Assembly: GCF_003121485.1 (NCBI RefSeq)
Contig: NZ_QAVX01000027.1
Coordinates: 1 to 60,386 of the forward strand
From: Dyella sp. C11
GTDB taxonomy: Bacteria; Pseudomonadota; Gammaproteobacteria; Xanthomonadales; Rhodanobacteraceae
Length of the DNA stretch: 60,386 bases
Direction: 5' to 3'
Positions 17,806-26,407 of the stretch are shown in pieces. The translations under genes were made by a program, and so were the position numbers. Numbering within the stretch: the first letter of the stretch is position 1; the number at the start of each line of letters is the position of its first letter. The notes under the pieces are model-generated. The model ran no database searches. It saw only the letters and a list, made by a program, of their open reading frames with translations, and was not told the origin of the DNA.

Positions 17806-17950
17806 CCTCACCGTCATTCCGGCGCAGGCCGGAATCCAGTGGCCACGACGATGGGTTGTTGCGATTGCGAGACGGGACTTATGTCATTGGTTCGCGAAAA
17901 CCACATGCCACCGTGACTGGATTCCGGCCTTCGCCGGAATGACGGGAAGG
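17806..17950. repeat. Inverted pair of REP elements
   Basis: Unit 17806-17841 (CCTCACCGTCATTCCGG ... CCGGAATCCAGT) and unit 17914-17950 (ACTGGATTCCGG ... CCGGAATGACGG) face each other and can form one large hairpin. This head-to-head arrangement is typical of REP doublets mobilised by RAYT transposases. No RAYT gene is in the window. Confidence 0.8.
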
Positions 17951-18162
17951 AGAAACAGGCGGTGCTTGGAACATGAACGTATTCGCCTGTTCGTTGCTCG
18001 TGGACCCGTCGACGCCCCCCCCTGCAGCCCACCTGGATCGCGTTACCGCCGCGTAGCACCGCTGTCACGTGGAATGGACCGGGCCATCCTTTACACTCTG
18101 CGACTTTCGTCGCCTGCCCCACCCCCTGGGCGACCATCCCCGCAGCAAGAGAACCGCCTACG

Positions 18163-19197
18163 ATGACCGACCATAGCCTTCGCCTTCCGGCGGAATGGGA
18201 GCCGCAATCGGCCGTACTGATCGCATGGCCGCATGCCGGCACCGATTGGGCCGATCGCCTCGCCGATGTGGAAACCACCTACGTGGCGCTTGCCGCTGCC
18301 GTGACGCGTTTCCAGTCGCTGATCATCGTGGTGTCCGGCACCGAGCTCCGCCTGCGCGTGCAGGCGCTGCTCACCGGTGAGGGCGTGGACCTGTCCAAGG
18401 TGCGCTTTGTCGAGCTGCCGTATGACGACACCTGGCTGCGCGATTCGGGCCCGATCACGCTGAAGACGGGCGAAGGCGCGTTCCAGCTCACCGATTTCCG
18501 CTTCACCGGCTGGGGCGGCAAATTCGGCGCAGAACAGGACGACGCACTCATCGCCGGCCTGGTGCAGGAAGGCGTGTTTGGCAAGGCCAAGCACAAGCGC
18601 ATCGACTGGGCACTGGAAGGCGGCGGCATCGAAAGCGATGGCGTGGGCACCGTGCTCACCACCTGGCGCTGCCTGACCCAGCGTCATCCGGAACAGTCGC
18701 GCGAGCAGATGACCGAGATCCTCAGCGACAGCCTGCACGCCAGCCGCGTGCTGTGGCTGGACTACGGCTACCTGGAAGGCGACGACACCGACGCGCACAT
18801 CGACACGCTGGCGCGTTTTGCGCCGGGCGAGCGCATCGTCTACCAGGCCTGCGACGACGAAAGCGATCCGCACTACAACGAGCTCAAGCAGATGGGCGAG
18901 GAACTGGCCGCGCTGCGCACGCCCGAGGGCAAGCCGTACACGCTCTACCCGCTGCCCTGGGCCAAGCCAATCATCGACGAAGGCCGCCGCCTGGCCGCGT
19001 CCTACGCCAATTACCTGATCGTCAACGACGCCGTGCTGGTGCCCGCGTATGGCGATGTCAGGGACAACGAGGCCGCCCGCATCATCGGCGAGGCGCATCC
19101 GGGGCGCGAGATCGTCCAGGTGCCCTGCCGCCCGCTGATCTGGCAGAACGGCAGCCTGCACTGCATCACCATGCAGCTGCCCGCCGGCATCGTGTGA
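18163..19197 (+). CDS. aguA: Agmatine deiminase
   Basis: The 344-residue protein begins RLPAEWEPQSAVLIAWPHAGTDWADRL, the diagnostic N-terminus of the family. Catalytic motifs of guanidine-modifying enzymes follow: DDTWLRDSGPI, LEGGGIESDG, DAHIDTLARF, and the nucleophile C334 in NGSLHCITMQ. It converts agmatine to N-carbamoylputrescine and ammonia in the cytoplasm. The next gene encodes the following step, so together they turn arginine-derived agmatine into putrescine. A 133-bp gap before aguB suggests a possible second promoter, although co-transcription is likely. Confidence 0.96.
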   Translation: MTDHSLRLPAEWEPQSAVLIAWPHAGTDWADRLADVETTYVALAAAVTRFQSLIIVVSGTELRLRVQALLTGEGVDLSKVRFVELPYDDTWLRDSGPITLKTGEGAFQLTDFRFTGWGGKFGAEQDDALIAGLVQEGVFGKAKHKRIDWALEGGGIESDGVGTVLTTWRCLTQRHPEQSREQMTEILSDSLHASRVLWLDYGYLEGDDTDAHIDTLARFAPGERIVYQACDDESDPHYNELKQMGEELAALRTPEGKPYTLYPLPWAKPIIDEGRRLAASYANYLIVNDAVLVPAYGDVRDNEAARIIGEAHPGREIVQVPCRPLIWQNGSLHCITMQLPAGIV

Positions 19198-19330
19198 TCC
19201 GGGGCGCTGGAATCCGGCGCCATGCACACCATATAGGTGAACCACCATCCGCCCCGTACCGGGGCCGGATACCTGTATCCGCTAGACTGGGCGGCCTGCT
19301 CCCCGGCAGCCCCTATCCGAGAATCCGCCG

Positions 19331-20221
19331 ATGACCCGCAAGACCCTCAAAGTGGCCCTGCTCCAGGAAACCGACCGTGGCAGCCGGGACGCCAATCTCG
19401 ACGCCATTGAGGCAGGCCTGCGCGAAGCCGCCGCCCAGGGCGTGGAACTGGTGCTGCTGCAGGAGCTGCACAACGGCCCGTATTTCTGCCAGCGCGAATC
19501 CGTGGACGAATTCGACCTGGCCGAGACCATTCCCGGCCACAGCACCGCCCGCATCGGCAAGCTGGCCGAGGAACTGAAGCTGGTCATCGTGTCGTCGCTG
19601 TTCGAAAAGCGCGCGACCGGCCTGTACCACAACACCGCCGTGGTGTTCGACCGCTCGGCCGCCATCGCGGGCAAGTACCGCAAGATGCATATCCCCGACG
19701 ATCCGGCGTTCTACGAGAAGTTCTACTTCACGCCGGGCGACCTGGGTTTTGATCCCATCGACACCTCGGTGGGCCGCCTTGGCGTGCTGGTGTGCTGGGA
19801 CCAGTGGTATCCGGAAGCCGCCCGCCTGATGGCGCTGGCCGGTGCCGACCTGCTGCTCTATCCCACCGCCATCGGCTGGGACCCGCAGGACGACCAGGCG
19901 GAAAAGGATCGCCAGCGCGAAGCCTGGGTCACCGTGCAGCGCGGCCACGCCGTTGCCAACGGTTTGCCGCTGCTGTCGTGCAACCGCACGGGCTTCGAGG
20001 CGGACAAGGCCGGTGTCACCAACGGCATCCAGTTCTGGGGCACCAGCTTCGTGGCCGGCCCGCAGGGTGAATTCCTGGCCCAGGCCAGCACCGACAAGCG
20101 CGAGCTGTTGGTGGTCGACGTGGACATGGCGCGCAGCGAACACGTTCGCCGCATCTGGCCGTTCCTGCGCGACCGTCGCATCGACGCCTACAGCGACCTG
20201 CTCAAGCGCTTCCGCGATTGA
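19331..20221 (+). CDS. aguB: N-carbamoylputrescine amidase
   Basis: The 296-residue nitrilase-superfamily protein has the catalytic triad E45 (LLQELHN), K118 (GKYRKMHIPDDP) and C155 (LVCWDQWYPEAARL). The HIPDDPAFYEKFYF stretch is typical of carbamoylputrescine amidases. It hydrolyses N-carbamoylputrescine to putrescine, CO2 and ammonia. It follows aguA on the same strand, completing the two-step agmatine-to-putrescine route. Confidence 0.95.
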   Translation: MTRKTLKVALLQETDRGSRDANLDAIEAGLREAAAQGVELVLLQELHNGPYFCQRESVDEFDLAETIPGHSTARIGKLAEELKLVIVSSLFEKRATGLYHNTAVVFDRSAAIAGKYRKMHIPDDPAFYEKFYFTPGDLGFDPIDTSVGRLGVLVCWDQWYPEAARLMALAGADLLLYPTAIGWDPQDDQAEKDRQREAWVTVQRGHAVANGLPLLSCNRTGFEADKAGVTNGIQFWGTSFVAGPQGEFLAQASTDKRELLVVDVDMARSEHVRRIWPFLRDRRIDAYSDLLKRFRD

Positions 20222-20296
20222 ACAACCTTGGCGCCGCTTGGATCGCGGCGCCTTGATCCCCATGCAGTTCCCGTCAACGCGATAACCACGACACGC

Positions 20297-21529
20297 ATGA
20301 GCCAGACCGAACTCGCCGATTCCCTGCCACCCGTACTGCAAGACCAGCCGATCGAGCGCGTGACGCGCGACGGCGTGGAATACGTGGTACTCGGCACGGC
20401 GCACGTGTCCCGTACCAGCGTGGAAGCCGTGGAAGCGCTGCTTGCGCACGAACACTTCGACGCGGTCGCCGTCGAACTGTGCGACAGCCGCGCGCAGGGC
20501 ATGCGCGATCCGGATGCGTTCAAGCAGATGGATCTCTTCCAGGTGATCCGCCAGGGCAAGGCCGGCATGGTCGCGGCCAGCCTGGTGTTGTCCTCGTTCC
20601 AGAAGCGACTTGCCGAGCAGTACGGCATCCAGCCCGGCGCCGAAATGAAAGCCGGCATGGACGGCGCCGAACAGCGGGCGCTGCCGGTGTGGCTGGTGGA
20701 CCGCGAAGTCGGCATCACGTTGCGCCGCGCCTGGCACAGCGTGGGTTTCTGGCAACGCTTCGGCCTGATGGGCGGCCTGATCGCCAGCGTGTTCGAGCGC
20801 CAGGACATCGAAGAAGCCGAGATCGAAAAGCTCAAGCAAGGCGACATGCTGGAAAGCGCCTTCAGCGAGTTCGCCACCAACTCCGCACCGCTGTATCGCG
20901 CACTGATCGCCGAACGCGACGCCTACATGGCAGCGCGCCTGCGCGAACAGGCGACGCAGGCAGGCTTTGGCGAAGGACGACGCGTACTCGTCGTCATCGG
21001 CGCGGGTCACCTCAAGGGTTTGTGCGAGCAGATCCGCACGCAGCAGGGCGACCCGGCGGCCGAAGCCGCCACACTCGCCGCGGCACCGCCGAAGGCACAG
21101 TGGCCCAAGTGGCTCGCCATCGGCCTGGTACTGGCCGTGTTCGTCGCCATCGGCTTTGCCTTCCATCGCAGCCCTTCGCTGGGCACGGCGGCACTGCGCG
21201 ACTGGGTGCTCTACACCGGCGGCTTTTCCGCCATCGGCGCCATCATTGCGGGCGCGCATCCCTTGAGCGTGCTTGCGGCATTCGTCGCCGCACCGATCAA
21301 GCCGTTCCGCCCGGGTATTCCGTCTGGCGGCATCAGCGCGATGGTCGAAGCGTGGGTGCGTCGCCCCCGCGTGGCGGATTTCGAAACCCTGCGCGATGAC
21401 ATCGGTCATTGGCGTGGCTGGTGGCGCAATCGTGTCGCACGAACCCTGCTGAATTTCTTCCTCGTCAGCTTCGGCACGATCATCGGCGAATACACCGCCG
21501 GGATTCATATCTTCAAGAGCTTGTTCTGA
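20297..21529 (+). CDS. TraB/PrgY-family membrane protein
   Basis: The 410-residue protein has an N-terminal TraB domain (~20-260) with VLGTAHVSRTSVEAVEALL, VAVELCDSR and VIGAGHLKG. The C-terminal part (~285-405) contains about four membrane helices. The family includes enterococcal TraB/PrgY, which reduce pheromone activity; a metalloprotease-like Tiki/TraB fold is proposed for the domain. The role in Gram-negative bacteria is unknown. ATG 20297 gives the conserved N-terminus MSQTELADSLPP. Confidence 0.87.
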   Translation: MSQTELADSLPPVLQDQPIERVTRDGVEYVVLGTAHVSRTSVEAVEALLAHEHFDAVAVELCDSRAQGMRDPDAFKQMDLFQVIRQGKAGMVAASLVLSSFQKRLAEQYGIQPGAEMKAGMDGAEQRALPVWLVDREVGITLRRAWHSVGFWQRFGLMGGLIASVFERQDIEEAEIEKLKQGDMLESAFSEFATNSAPLYRALIAERDAYMAARLREQATQAGFGEGRRVLVVIGAGHLKGLCEQIRTQQGDPAAEAATLAAAPPKAQWPKWLAIGLVLAVFVAIGFAFHRSPSLGTAALRDWVLYTGGFSAIGAIIAGAHPLSVLAAFVAAPIKPFRPGIPSGGISAMVEAWVRRPRVADFETLRDDIGHWRGWWRNRVARTLLNFFLVSFGTIIGEYTAGIHIFKSLF

Positions 21530-21627
21530 GCCAGGGGCGCAGAGCGTCAGTTCAAGGCTTTCAATCCAGGGACGACTTGTGCCAGTTCTTCATGAGTTCA
21601 AGGCGTTCACTTGAGGCGTTGAGGCGA

Positions 21628-21662
21628 GCACCCGGCCCTCTCCCCGGCGGAGAGAGGGCGAG
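21628..21662. repeat. CTCTCCCC-type dispersed palindromic repeat
   Basis: CCCTCTCCCCGGCGGAGAGAGGG forms a short hairpin related to the copy at 46-80. It sits between the convergent TraB-family and chitinase genes and could act as a weak transcription stop, although there is no T run. Confidence 0.55.
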
Positions 21663-21671
21663 GTTCGCTTC

Positions 21672-22829
21672 TCAGTGCCGCCCCAGGCCCTGATCCAGCA
21701 CGTCCAGCAACTGCTCGTTGCGATCCAGTCCGTGCTCCCAGTACATCACGCCGCCCAGGCCCTTCTCTTTCACGAAGGCGGTCTTGGCGCGCAATGACTG
21801 CGGATCTTCATAGCTGATGAAGGTGCGCGTCTGTGCGTTCCACAAATAAGGAGCCTGTGCCTTGGCGTCCCAGTGGCGTACGAAGCCGTTCTTGTCGATG
21901 AAGTTGGCCTCCAGGTCACGCCAGGTCGGCGCATCCACGAACTTGGTGTACTTCTGCTGCAAGCCATCGTGCGCGGGATCGACGCCCGTGAACTGGCGGC
22001 CATAAAACGCAACGCCCAGATTGAGCTTCTTCGCCGGTACGCCGGCCGCCAGGAATTGCGCCACGGCCTTGTCGCCCGCGCGATCGTCTTTCGGTGCCAC
22101 GTCGGACAAATGAAGACCCGCGTGATGGCCGGTCGTCGGCGTCAGGCTGGTATGGAAGTCGTAGGTCATCAGGTTGAACCAGTCGAGCGAATGCGAGACG
22201 CGCTCCAGTTCGATGCCCTCGACGAATTCGGCATCGGCAGCGGCTATGGTCAATAGATAGTGCTTTCCGTCGTGCGCCTGCCCCAGCTTGTCGAGGCGCG
22301 CGCGCAGGGTTTCGAGCAACAGACTGAAGTTGCGCCGGTCTTCCGGACGATGACTGATGCCTGCGCCGGGAAAGGTGGGGTATTCCCAATCCAGGTCCAC
22401 GCCGTCGACATCGTATTTCTCGATGAACGCGGCCACGCTGTCGGCCATGTGCTGGCGCGTCGCGTCGGTCAGCGCCACATCCGAAAAGTAATCCGCTCCC
22501 CAGCCACCGATGGACACGACGATCTTGAGGTTGGGATTGATCTTGCGCAGCCCCGTCAACGTGGCAAGTGTCTGGCCCGCAACGGGGCTCGGGAAGATCA
22601 CATTGCCTTTGATATCCAGTCGTCCGAACGCGTAATTGATGACATCGAGCTTGTTGGCGCTCACGTGCGGCAGCGGATCGGCGTCGGCCACGTAACCGAC
22701 GATGCGGTAATCTGCCGCAGGGGTCGCCGCCTGGACCGGCGTCATGCCTGTAGCGGCAAGCACCAGAACCAGACTCCCCAGCACCTTGCCCATGAAGGCC
22801 TTTCCTGCATAAACGGCCGTGTTTTGCAT
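21672..22829 (-). CDS. Secreted glycoside hydrolase family 18 chitinase
   Basis: The 385-residue protein has a signal peptide (cleavage probably after PVQA near residue 34) and a single GH18 barrel. The catalytic signature DxxDxDxE is complete: D142-G-V-D145-L-D147-W-E149, with E149 the acid. The substrate-assisting region SIGGWG (~107-112) and QFTGVD, and a late W in GGVMYWEHG, fit a chitinase. It should hydrolyse chitin or related N-acetylglucosamine polymers outside the inner membrane. No chitin-binding module is attached. Both ATG 22829 and 22793 have purine-rich sites upstream; the longer form is listed. Confidence 0.9.
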   Translation of the reverse strand: MQNTAVYAGKAFMGKVLGSLVLVLAATGMTPVQAATPAADYRIVGYVADADPLPHVSANKLDVINYAFGRLDIKGNVIFPSPVAGQTLATLTGLRKINPNLKIVVSIGGWGADYFSDVALTDATRQHMADSVAAFIEKYDVDGVDLDWEYPTFPGAGISHRPEDRRNFSLLLETLRARLDKLGQAHDGKHYLLTIAAADAEFVEGIELERVSHSLDWFNLMTYDFHTSLTPTTGHHAGLHLSDVAPKDDRAGDKAVAQFLAAGVPAKKLNLGVAFYGRQFTGVDPAHDGLQQKYTKFVDAPTWRDLEANFIDKNGFVRHWDAKAQAPYLWNAQTRTFISYEDPQSLRAKTAFVKEKGLGGVMYWEHGLDRNEQLLDVLDQGLGRH

Positions 22830-22933
22830 GCGTATTTCCTTTGCGCTCCGGGATGCCGCGAGCGGCTTCGCGGCAGGATGAAATGGACGGGCTCAACAAG
22901 TGTCAGTGATGCAAATCAGCGACTTGCGACATG

Positions 22934-22963
22934 TTGTCCGTTCGTGAATGCAACGACTATACT
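22934..22963 (+). promoter_or_regulatory. Predicted sigma-70 promoter for the cytochrome pair
   Basis: TTGTCC at 22934-22939 and TATACT at 22958-22963 are separated by 18 bp. The -10 box lies 47 bp before the start codon of the first cytochrome gene. Confidence 0.5.
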
Positions 22964-23010
22964 GCCGTGACATTCACCATGTACCAGCCGGAATCGTGGG
23001 GACGATCCTG

Positions 23011-23334
23011 ATGACTCGACTGCAACTGCTTGGCCTGACCGTGGCCGCCGCTTTCTTCGCCACTGCCAGCGTGCATGCCGAGGGTGACAAAGCTGCCGGA
23101 CGCAAGTTGATCTACACGTGCAATGGTTGTCATGGCGTACCGGGCTACGCCAACGCTTATCCGAACTACCCCGTGCCGCGCATCGCCGGCCAGAACGAGC
23201 AGTACATCGTCAACGCGCTGCACGAATACAAGAGCGGCGAACGCAAGCATCCGACGATGATGGCCCAGGCGCAGAGTCTGTCCGACCAGGACATTCAGGA
23301 CATCGCCGCCTATCTCTCCAGCCTCGCCAAGTAA
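23011..23334 (+). CDS. Periplasmic class I c-type cytochrome
   Basis: The 107-residue precursor has a signal peptide (MTRLQLLGLTVAAAFFATASVHA) and one haem-binding motif C37-N-G-C40-H41. The second axial ligand is likely a methionine in KHPTMMAQAQSL. The C-terminal SDQDIQDIAAYLSSL is typical of cytochrome c4/c553-type domains. It should carry electrons in the periplasm, perhaps to a terminal oxidase. It lies 19 bp before a paralogous cytochrome gene, forming a pair. ATG 23011 is the start with a complete signal peptide. Confidence 0.9.
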   Translation: MTRLQLLGLTVAAAFFATASVHAEGDKAAGRKLIYTCNGCHGVPGYANAYPNYPVPRIAGQNEQYIVNALHEYKSGERKHPTMMAQAQSLSDQDIQDIAAYLSSLAK

Positions 23335-23353
23335 GCCAAGGACTCCACACCGC

Positions 23354-23707
23354 ATGAAACGTGCACTGACCCTGCTTTCATTCGGCGCCGTCCTGGCGTT
23401 CGCTTCCACCCAGCTGCTGGCTGCGGGTGACATCGAAAACGGCAAGCAGAAAGCTGCCGCCTGTTTCGCCTGCCATGGCACCGACGGCAACGCGGTGGAC
23501 CCGCAGTACCCGCGCCTGGCTGGCCAGTACAACATGTACATTCAGCAGGCACTCAACGAGTACAAGACCGGCCAGCGCGACAACGCCATCATGAAGGGCT
23601 TCGTGGCGCAGCTGTCGGATCAGGATATCCAGGACATCGCCGCCTACTTCTCCAGCCTGCCGACCAAGCTCGATACCGTGCATGGTCATATCCAGGGCGA
23701 CAAGTAA
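23354..23707 (+). CDS. Periplasmic class I c-type cytochrome (paralogue)
   Basis: The 117-residue precursor has a signal peptide (MKRALTLLSFGAVLAFASTQLLAA) and motif C37-F-A-C40-H41. The methionine ligand is likely in NAIMKGFVAQLSDQDIQDIAAYFSSL. It shares most of the conserved core with the preceding cytochrome (YPRLAGQYNMYIQQALNEYKTGQR against YPVPRIAGQNEQYIVNALHEYKSGER). The two arose by tandem duplication or work as a di-haem-like pair on separate chains. Confidence 0.91.
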   Translation: MKRALTLLSFGAVLAFASTQLLAAGDIENGKQKAAACFACHGTDGNAVDPQYPRLAGQYNMYIQQALNEYKTGQRDNAIMKGFVAQLSDQDIQDIAAYFSSLPTKLDTVHGHIQGDK

Positions 23708-23729
23708 GCCGGTTCGACCAACGGCTTGA

Positions 23730-23768
23730 AAAAAGAAAAGGCCCGCATGATGCGGGCCTTTTCTTTTG
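23730..23768. terminator. Bidirectional rho-independent terminator
   Basis: AAAAGGCCCGCA / TGCGGGCCTTTT with a three-base loop, flanked by A-rich and T-rich tracts. It separates the convergent cytochrome and nfuA genes. Confidence 0.92.
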
Positions 23769-23787
23769 GACGTCCAGACGGCTGTGC

Positions 23788-24396
23788 TCAGCCCAGCGCG
23801 GACTTGCCTTCCTTGCGGCTGTAATACGGATTGCTGCCGTCGCTGTGGTCGGTGGCGTCGCGACCCTCGGTAATCTCCGGCACGCGCTCGCGCAGCGTCT
23901 TTTCCACGCCGTGCTTGAGCGTGACATCCACCATGCCGCAGCCATGGCAGCCGCCGCCGAACTGCAGGATCACCACGCCGTTGGCGTCGACTTCCAGCAG
24001 GCTCACCCGGCCGCCATGGGAAGCAATCTTGGGATTCACCTCGGCTTCGAGCACGTAGCGCACGCGCTCGATCAAACCTGCGCTTTCACCCGGCATCTCG
24101 CCCTTGATGCGCGGTGCACGAATGTTGAGTTGGCCGCCCGTGGCATTCGGCTCGAAGTCGATGGTGGCGCCTTCCAGCCAGGAAGCACTATCGCCATCGA
24201 CGTGAAAATCGAAGCCTTCGCATACGATGGTCCATTCCTGGCCCGTCAGTTCATCGCGTTCCGCAAATTCAAGCTCGCAATTGGCCGCCGGTGTGCCCGG
24301 CGACGTCACGCGCAGCCGGATGCTCAACCCGTCGATGCCTTGCTGGGAGAGCAAACGCAAAAAATGCTTCTGCGCGCGTTCTGAAATGTCGATCAT
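23788..24396 (-). CDS. nfuA: Fe-S biogenesis protein NfuA
   Basis: The 202-residue protein has a degenerate A-type domain (1-95) and a C-terminal Nfu domain. The Nfu domain carries the cluster-binding C150-H-G-C153 in LQFGGGCHGCGMVDVTLKHGVEKTL. NfuA receives and delivers 4Fe-4S clusters to target enzymes, especially under iron limitation or oxidative stress. A possible IscR-type box lies 35 bp upstream of its start, which would tie it to the Fe-S regulon. Confidence 0.95.
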   Translation of the reverse strand: MIDISERAQKHFLRLLSQQGIDGLSIRLRVTSPGTPAANCELEFAERDELTGQEWTIVCEGFDFHVDGDSASWLEGATIDFEPNATGGQLNIRAPRIKGEMPGESAGLIERVRYVLEAEVNPKIASHGGRVSLLEVDANGVVILQFGGGCHGCGMVDVTLKHGVEKTLRERVPEITEGRDATDHSDGSNPYYSRKEGKSALG

Positions 24397-24430
24397 GTCT
24401 TCTCCAGCTGAAACTCCGGCCTGGCCGGCA

Positions 24431-24455
24431 ATACAGCACCATTTTAGTCCTATTT
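24431..24455 (-). promoter_or_regulatory. Candidate IscR type-1-like site upstream of nfuA
   Basis: Read on the minus strand the 25-bp segment contains the core GACTAAAAT and ends GTAT. Aligned to the E. coli type-1 IscR consensus it agrees at 17 of 25 positions by my count, best in the centre. It is 35 bp upstream of the nfuA ATG. Confidence 0.4.
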
Positions 24456-24533
24456 TGATCCGCCTGCCCGGCTTTGACTTTTCACCGCCAAGCTTCGACG
24501 CTTCGCAGCCTTTCCCACGCCTCGGACACAGTC

Positions 24534-24875
24534 ATGACCCTTACCCAACTCGCCAGCCAGCACTGCACGCCGCGCAAGGGCAAGGAACACGCGCTCGCTG
24601 GGGACCAGCTCAAGGAACTGCTCGCCGTGCTGCCGGGCTGGAAGGTCACCGATGACGGCAAGGCCATCATCAAGGACTTCGCCTTCCCGGACTTCCATCA
24701 CACGCTGGGCTTCATCAATGCGGTTGGCTTCATGGCCAATCAAGAGGATCACCACCCGGATCTCGAAGCCGGCTACGGTCATTGCCAGGTGTTGTGGTCG
24801 ACGCATGATGTCGGCGGCTTGTCGATGAACGACATCATCTGCGCGGCACGCGTCGACGTCCTGCTCGAACGTTGA
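24534..24875 (+). CDS. phhB: 4a-hydroxytetrahydrobiopterin dehydratase
   Basis: The 113-residue protein has the pterin-4a-carbinolamine dehydratase signature EDHHPDLEAGYGHCQVLWSTHDVGGLSMND, with active-site histidines in EDHHPD at 71-76. It regenerates the pterin cofactor of phenylalanine hydroxylase; no phhA is in this window. ATG 24534 fits the family N-terminus (TQLASQHCTPRKG). Its stop overlaps the TTG start of the next gene. Confidence 0.93.
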   Translation: MTLTQLASQHCTPRKGKEHALAGDQLKELLAVLPGWKVTDDGKAIIKDFAFPDFHHTLGFINAVGFMANQEDHHPDLEAGYGHCQVLWSTHDVGGLSMNDIICAARVDVLLER

Positions 24876-26407
24876 GCCCCTGGAGCCGCCCGCCCCGACT
24901 CCTGCCAGTCGCGGGCTTTCTCGCGACGGTGGCACTGTTGTTGTGGTGCATGGCGGCCCTGTCCGGCTGGATCACGCGTGGTCAGCTGATTCATGAGGCC
25001 AGCGAACGGGTCGCCACATTGCGCAGCACGGGGCCCCTCTGGCACTGGCACCTGCGCCGGGAATCGGACGTGGTCGCGAGCCGCGTCTTCGGCGCGGCGG
25101 ATCTTGCTGTCGTCCCGGATGGATTGGAGATCACCAGTCGCGACGGCACACCTTTCGAGATCGGCCTGCCGCTTGTCGGTCCGGTCGACCTGGGACGCTG
25201 GCCCCTGCTTCGGCTGGCCATGCACGGCAACAAGAGCGGCGCCCTGGGGCTTATCTATCAGCCCGCCGAAACCAACCTGCCTTGTTCGGCCGATGGCGTG
25301 GCATCACTCCCCACGGGTGACACGCCGGTCACCATCGACCTCCGCAAGCTCCACTGGCACACCTCGGACGGCGCACCCTGCGCGGCGCCGGCCGTCGTCG
25401 CTTATATGTTGCGCCTGCGGGTGAGTCTCCCCGCCGCCGCCACACTCAGCCTTCACTCCGCCTCCCTGTCATCGCCGGAATCGATATCCCTGCCGGCCAC
25501 GATCGGGCATGAGACCGCTGACATCCAACTGCCGGAAACAGGGTCCATCCTGAGCTGGGCGCCCAGCACCGAGCAGCAACAAAGGCACTCGGCCCCGGTG
25601 GTGCGGCTTTCCGAGGGCGCCTCGTCGGAGACCATGCTCCTGTCGCGCGACAGGGTGCTGCGGTTCTGGCCAGCCGCGATCATCCTGCCGCATGGCCAGG
25701 CGCTTCCGATCACGACAGCGACGCACATGCCGGCGTGGCTGGATGTGGGGGTGTGCTGTCTCTACCTTGCCTGGCTGATCTGGCTGGCTGCCCGCCAGCG
25801 CCCCGGCGTGGTGCGGCCATGGATCGAAGTAGCGGCCATCGCCGCCGGCCCGTTGTGGCTCATTGCCGGACTGCGTTGGAGCCCGGAACCTTCGCTGTCA
25901 GGCGTCGTGGCGTTCCTGGCCGCGCTTGTCTACGGCGGCCAGAGCGAATGGCGCCGGCGCCCCGTGGACTGGTCCTGGTGGGGAAAAGACTGGCGGGACT
26001 GGTTGCTTCCCATGGTGCCCGTGCCGGTTGCCCTCGCACTGATGCTGGCGGATGGGCACCACCTGGTCCATCTGGAGCCCCGGCACATCCTGGCCTACCT
26101 GGCCTGGGCCCTGCTCCAGCAGTGGGCCATGCTGGCCCTGGTGATGGGGCGGCTTGAACGGACAGGTTTGCCCCGGGCCGCCATGGTGGTGGTCACGGCC
26201 ACGTTATTTGGCCTGCTGCACACCCCGAATGGGTCGCTGATGCAGCTTTGCCTGCTTGCCGAGCTCTGGTGGGCCTGGTGTTTCATGCGCTCGCCCCGAC
26301 TGGTGCCGATTGCACTTGCCCACGCGGCGAGCGCCTTGCTGGTCGAGGCCGGACTTACCGGCCACCTGCTGCGCTCACTCGAGGTCAGTGCGCGCTTCTT
26401 CCTGTAG
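24872..26407 (+). CDS. CPBP-like multi-pass membrane protein with large periplasmic domain; protease motif degenerate
   Basis: The 511-residue protein has one N-terminal helix (~13-33), a long periplasmic beta-rich region (~40-280) and about seven C-terminal helices. The C-terminal half resembles the CPBP (CAAX protease/bacteriocin-processing) family: WALLQQWAMLALVMGRLER, then TLFGLLHTPNGSL, then PIALAHAASALL. The second and third histidine motifs are present. The first motif has QQ where the family has the catalytic EE, so proteolysis is doubtful. The start is TTG 24872, overlapping the phhB stop; it is the only start that keeps the first helix whole. The 3' end overlaps rluC by 33 bp. Confidence 0.7.
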   Translation: MSPWSRPPRLLPVAGFLATVALLLWCMAALSGWITRGQLIHEASERVATLRSTGPLWHWHLRRESDVVASRVFGAADLAVVPDGLEITSRDGTPFEIGLPLVGPVDLGRWPLLRLAMHGNKSGALGLIYQPAETNLPCSADGVASLPTGDTPVTIDLRKLHWHTSDGAPCAAPAVVAYMLRLRVSLPAAATLSLHSASLSSPESISLPATIGHETADIQLPETGSILSWAPSTEQQQRHSAPVVRLSEGASSETMLLSRDRVLRFWPAAIILPHGQALPITTATHMPAWLDVGVCCLYLAWLIWLAARQRPGVVRPWIEVAAIAAGPLWLIAGLRWSPEPSLSGVVAFLAALVYGGQSEWRRRPVDWSWWGKDWRDWLLPMVPVPVALALMLADGHHLVHLEPRHILAYLAWALLQQWAMLALVMGRLERTGLPRAAMVVVTATLFGLLHTPNGSLMQLCLLAELWWAWCFMRSPRLVPIALAHAASALLVEAGLTGHLLRSLEVSARFFL

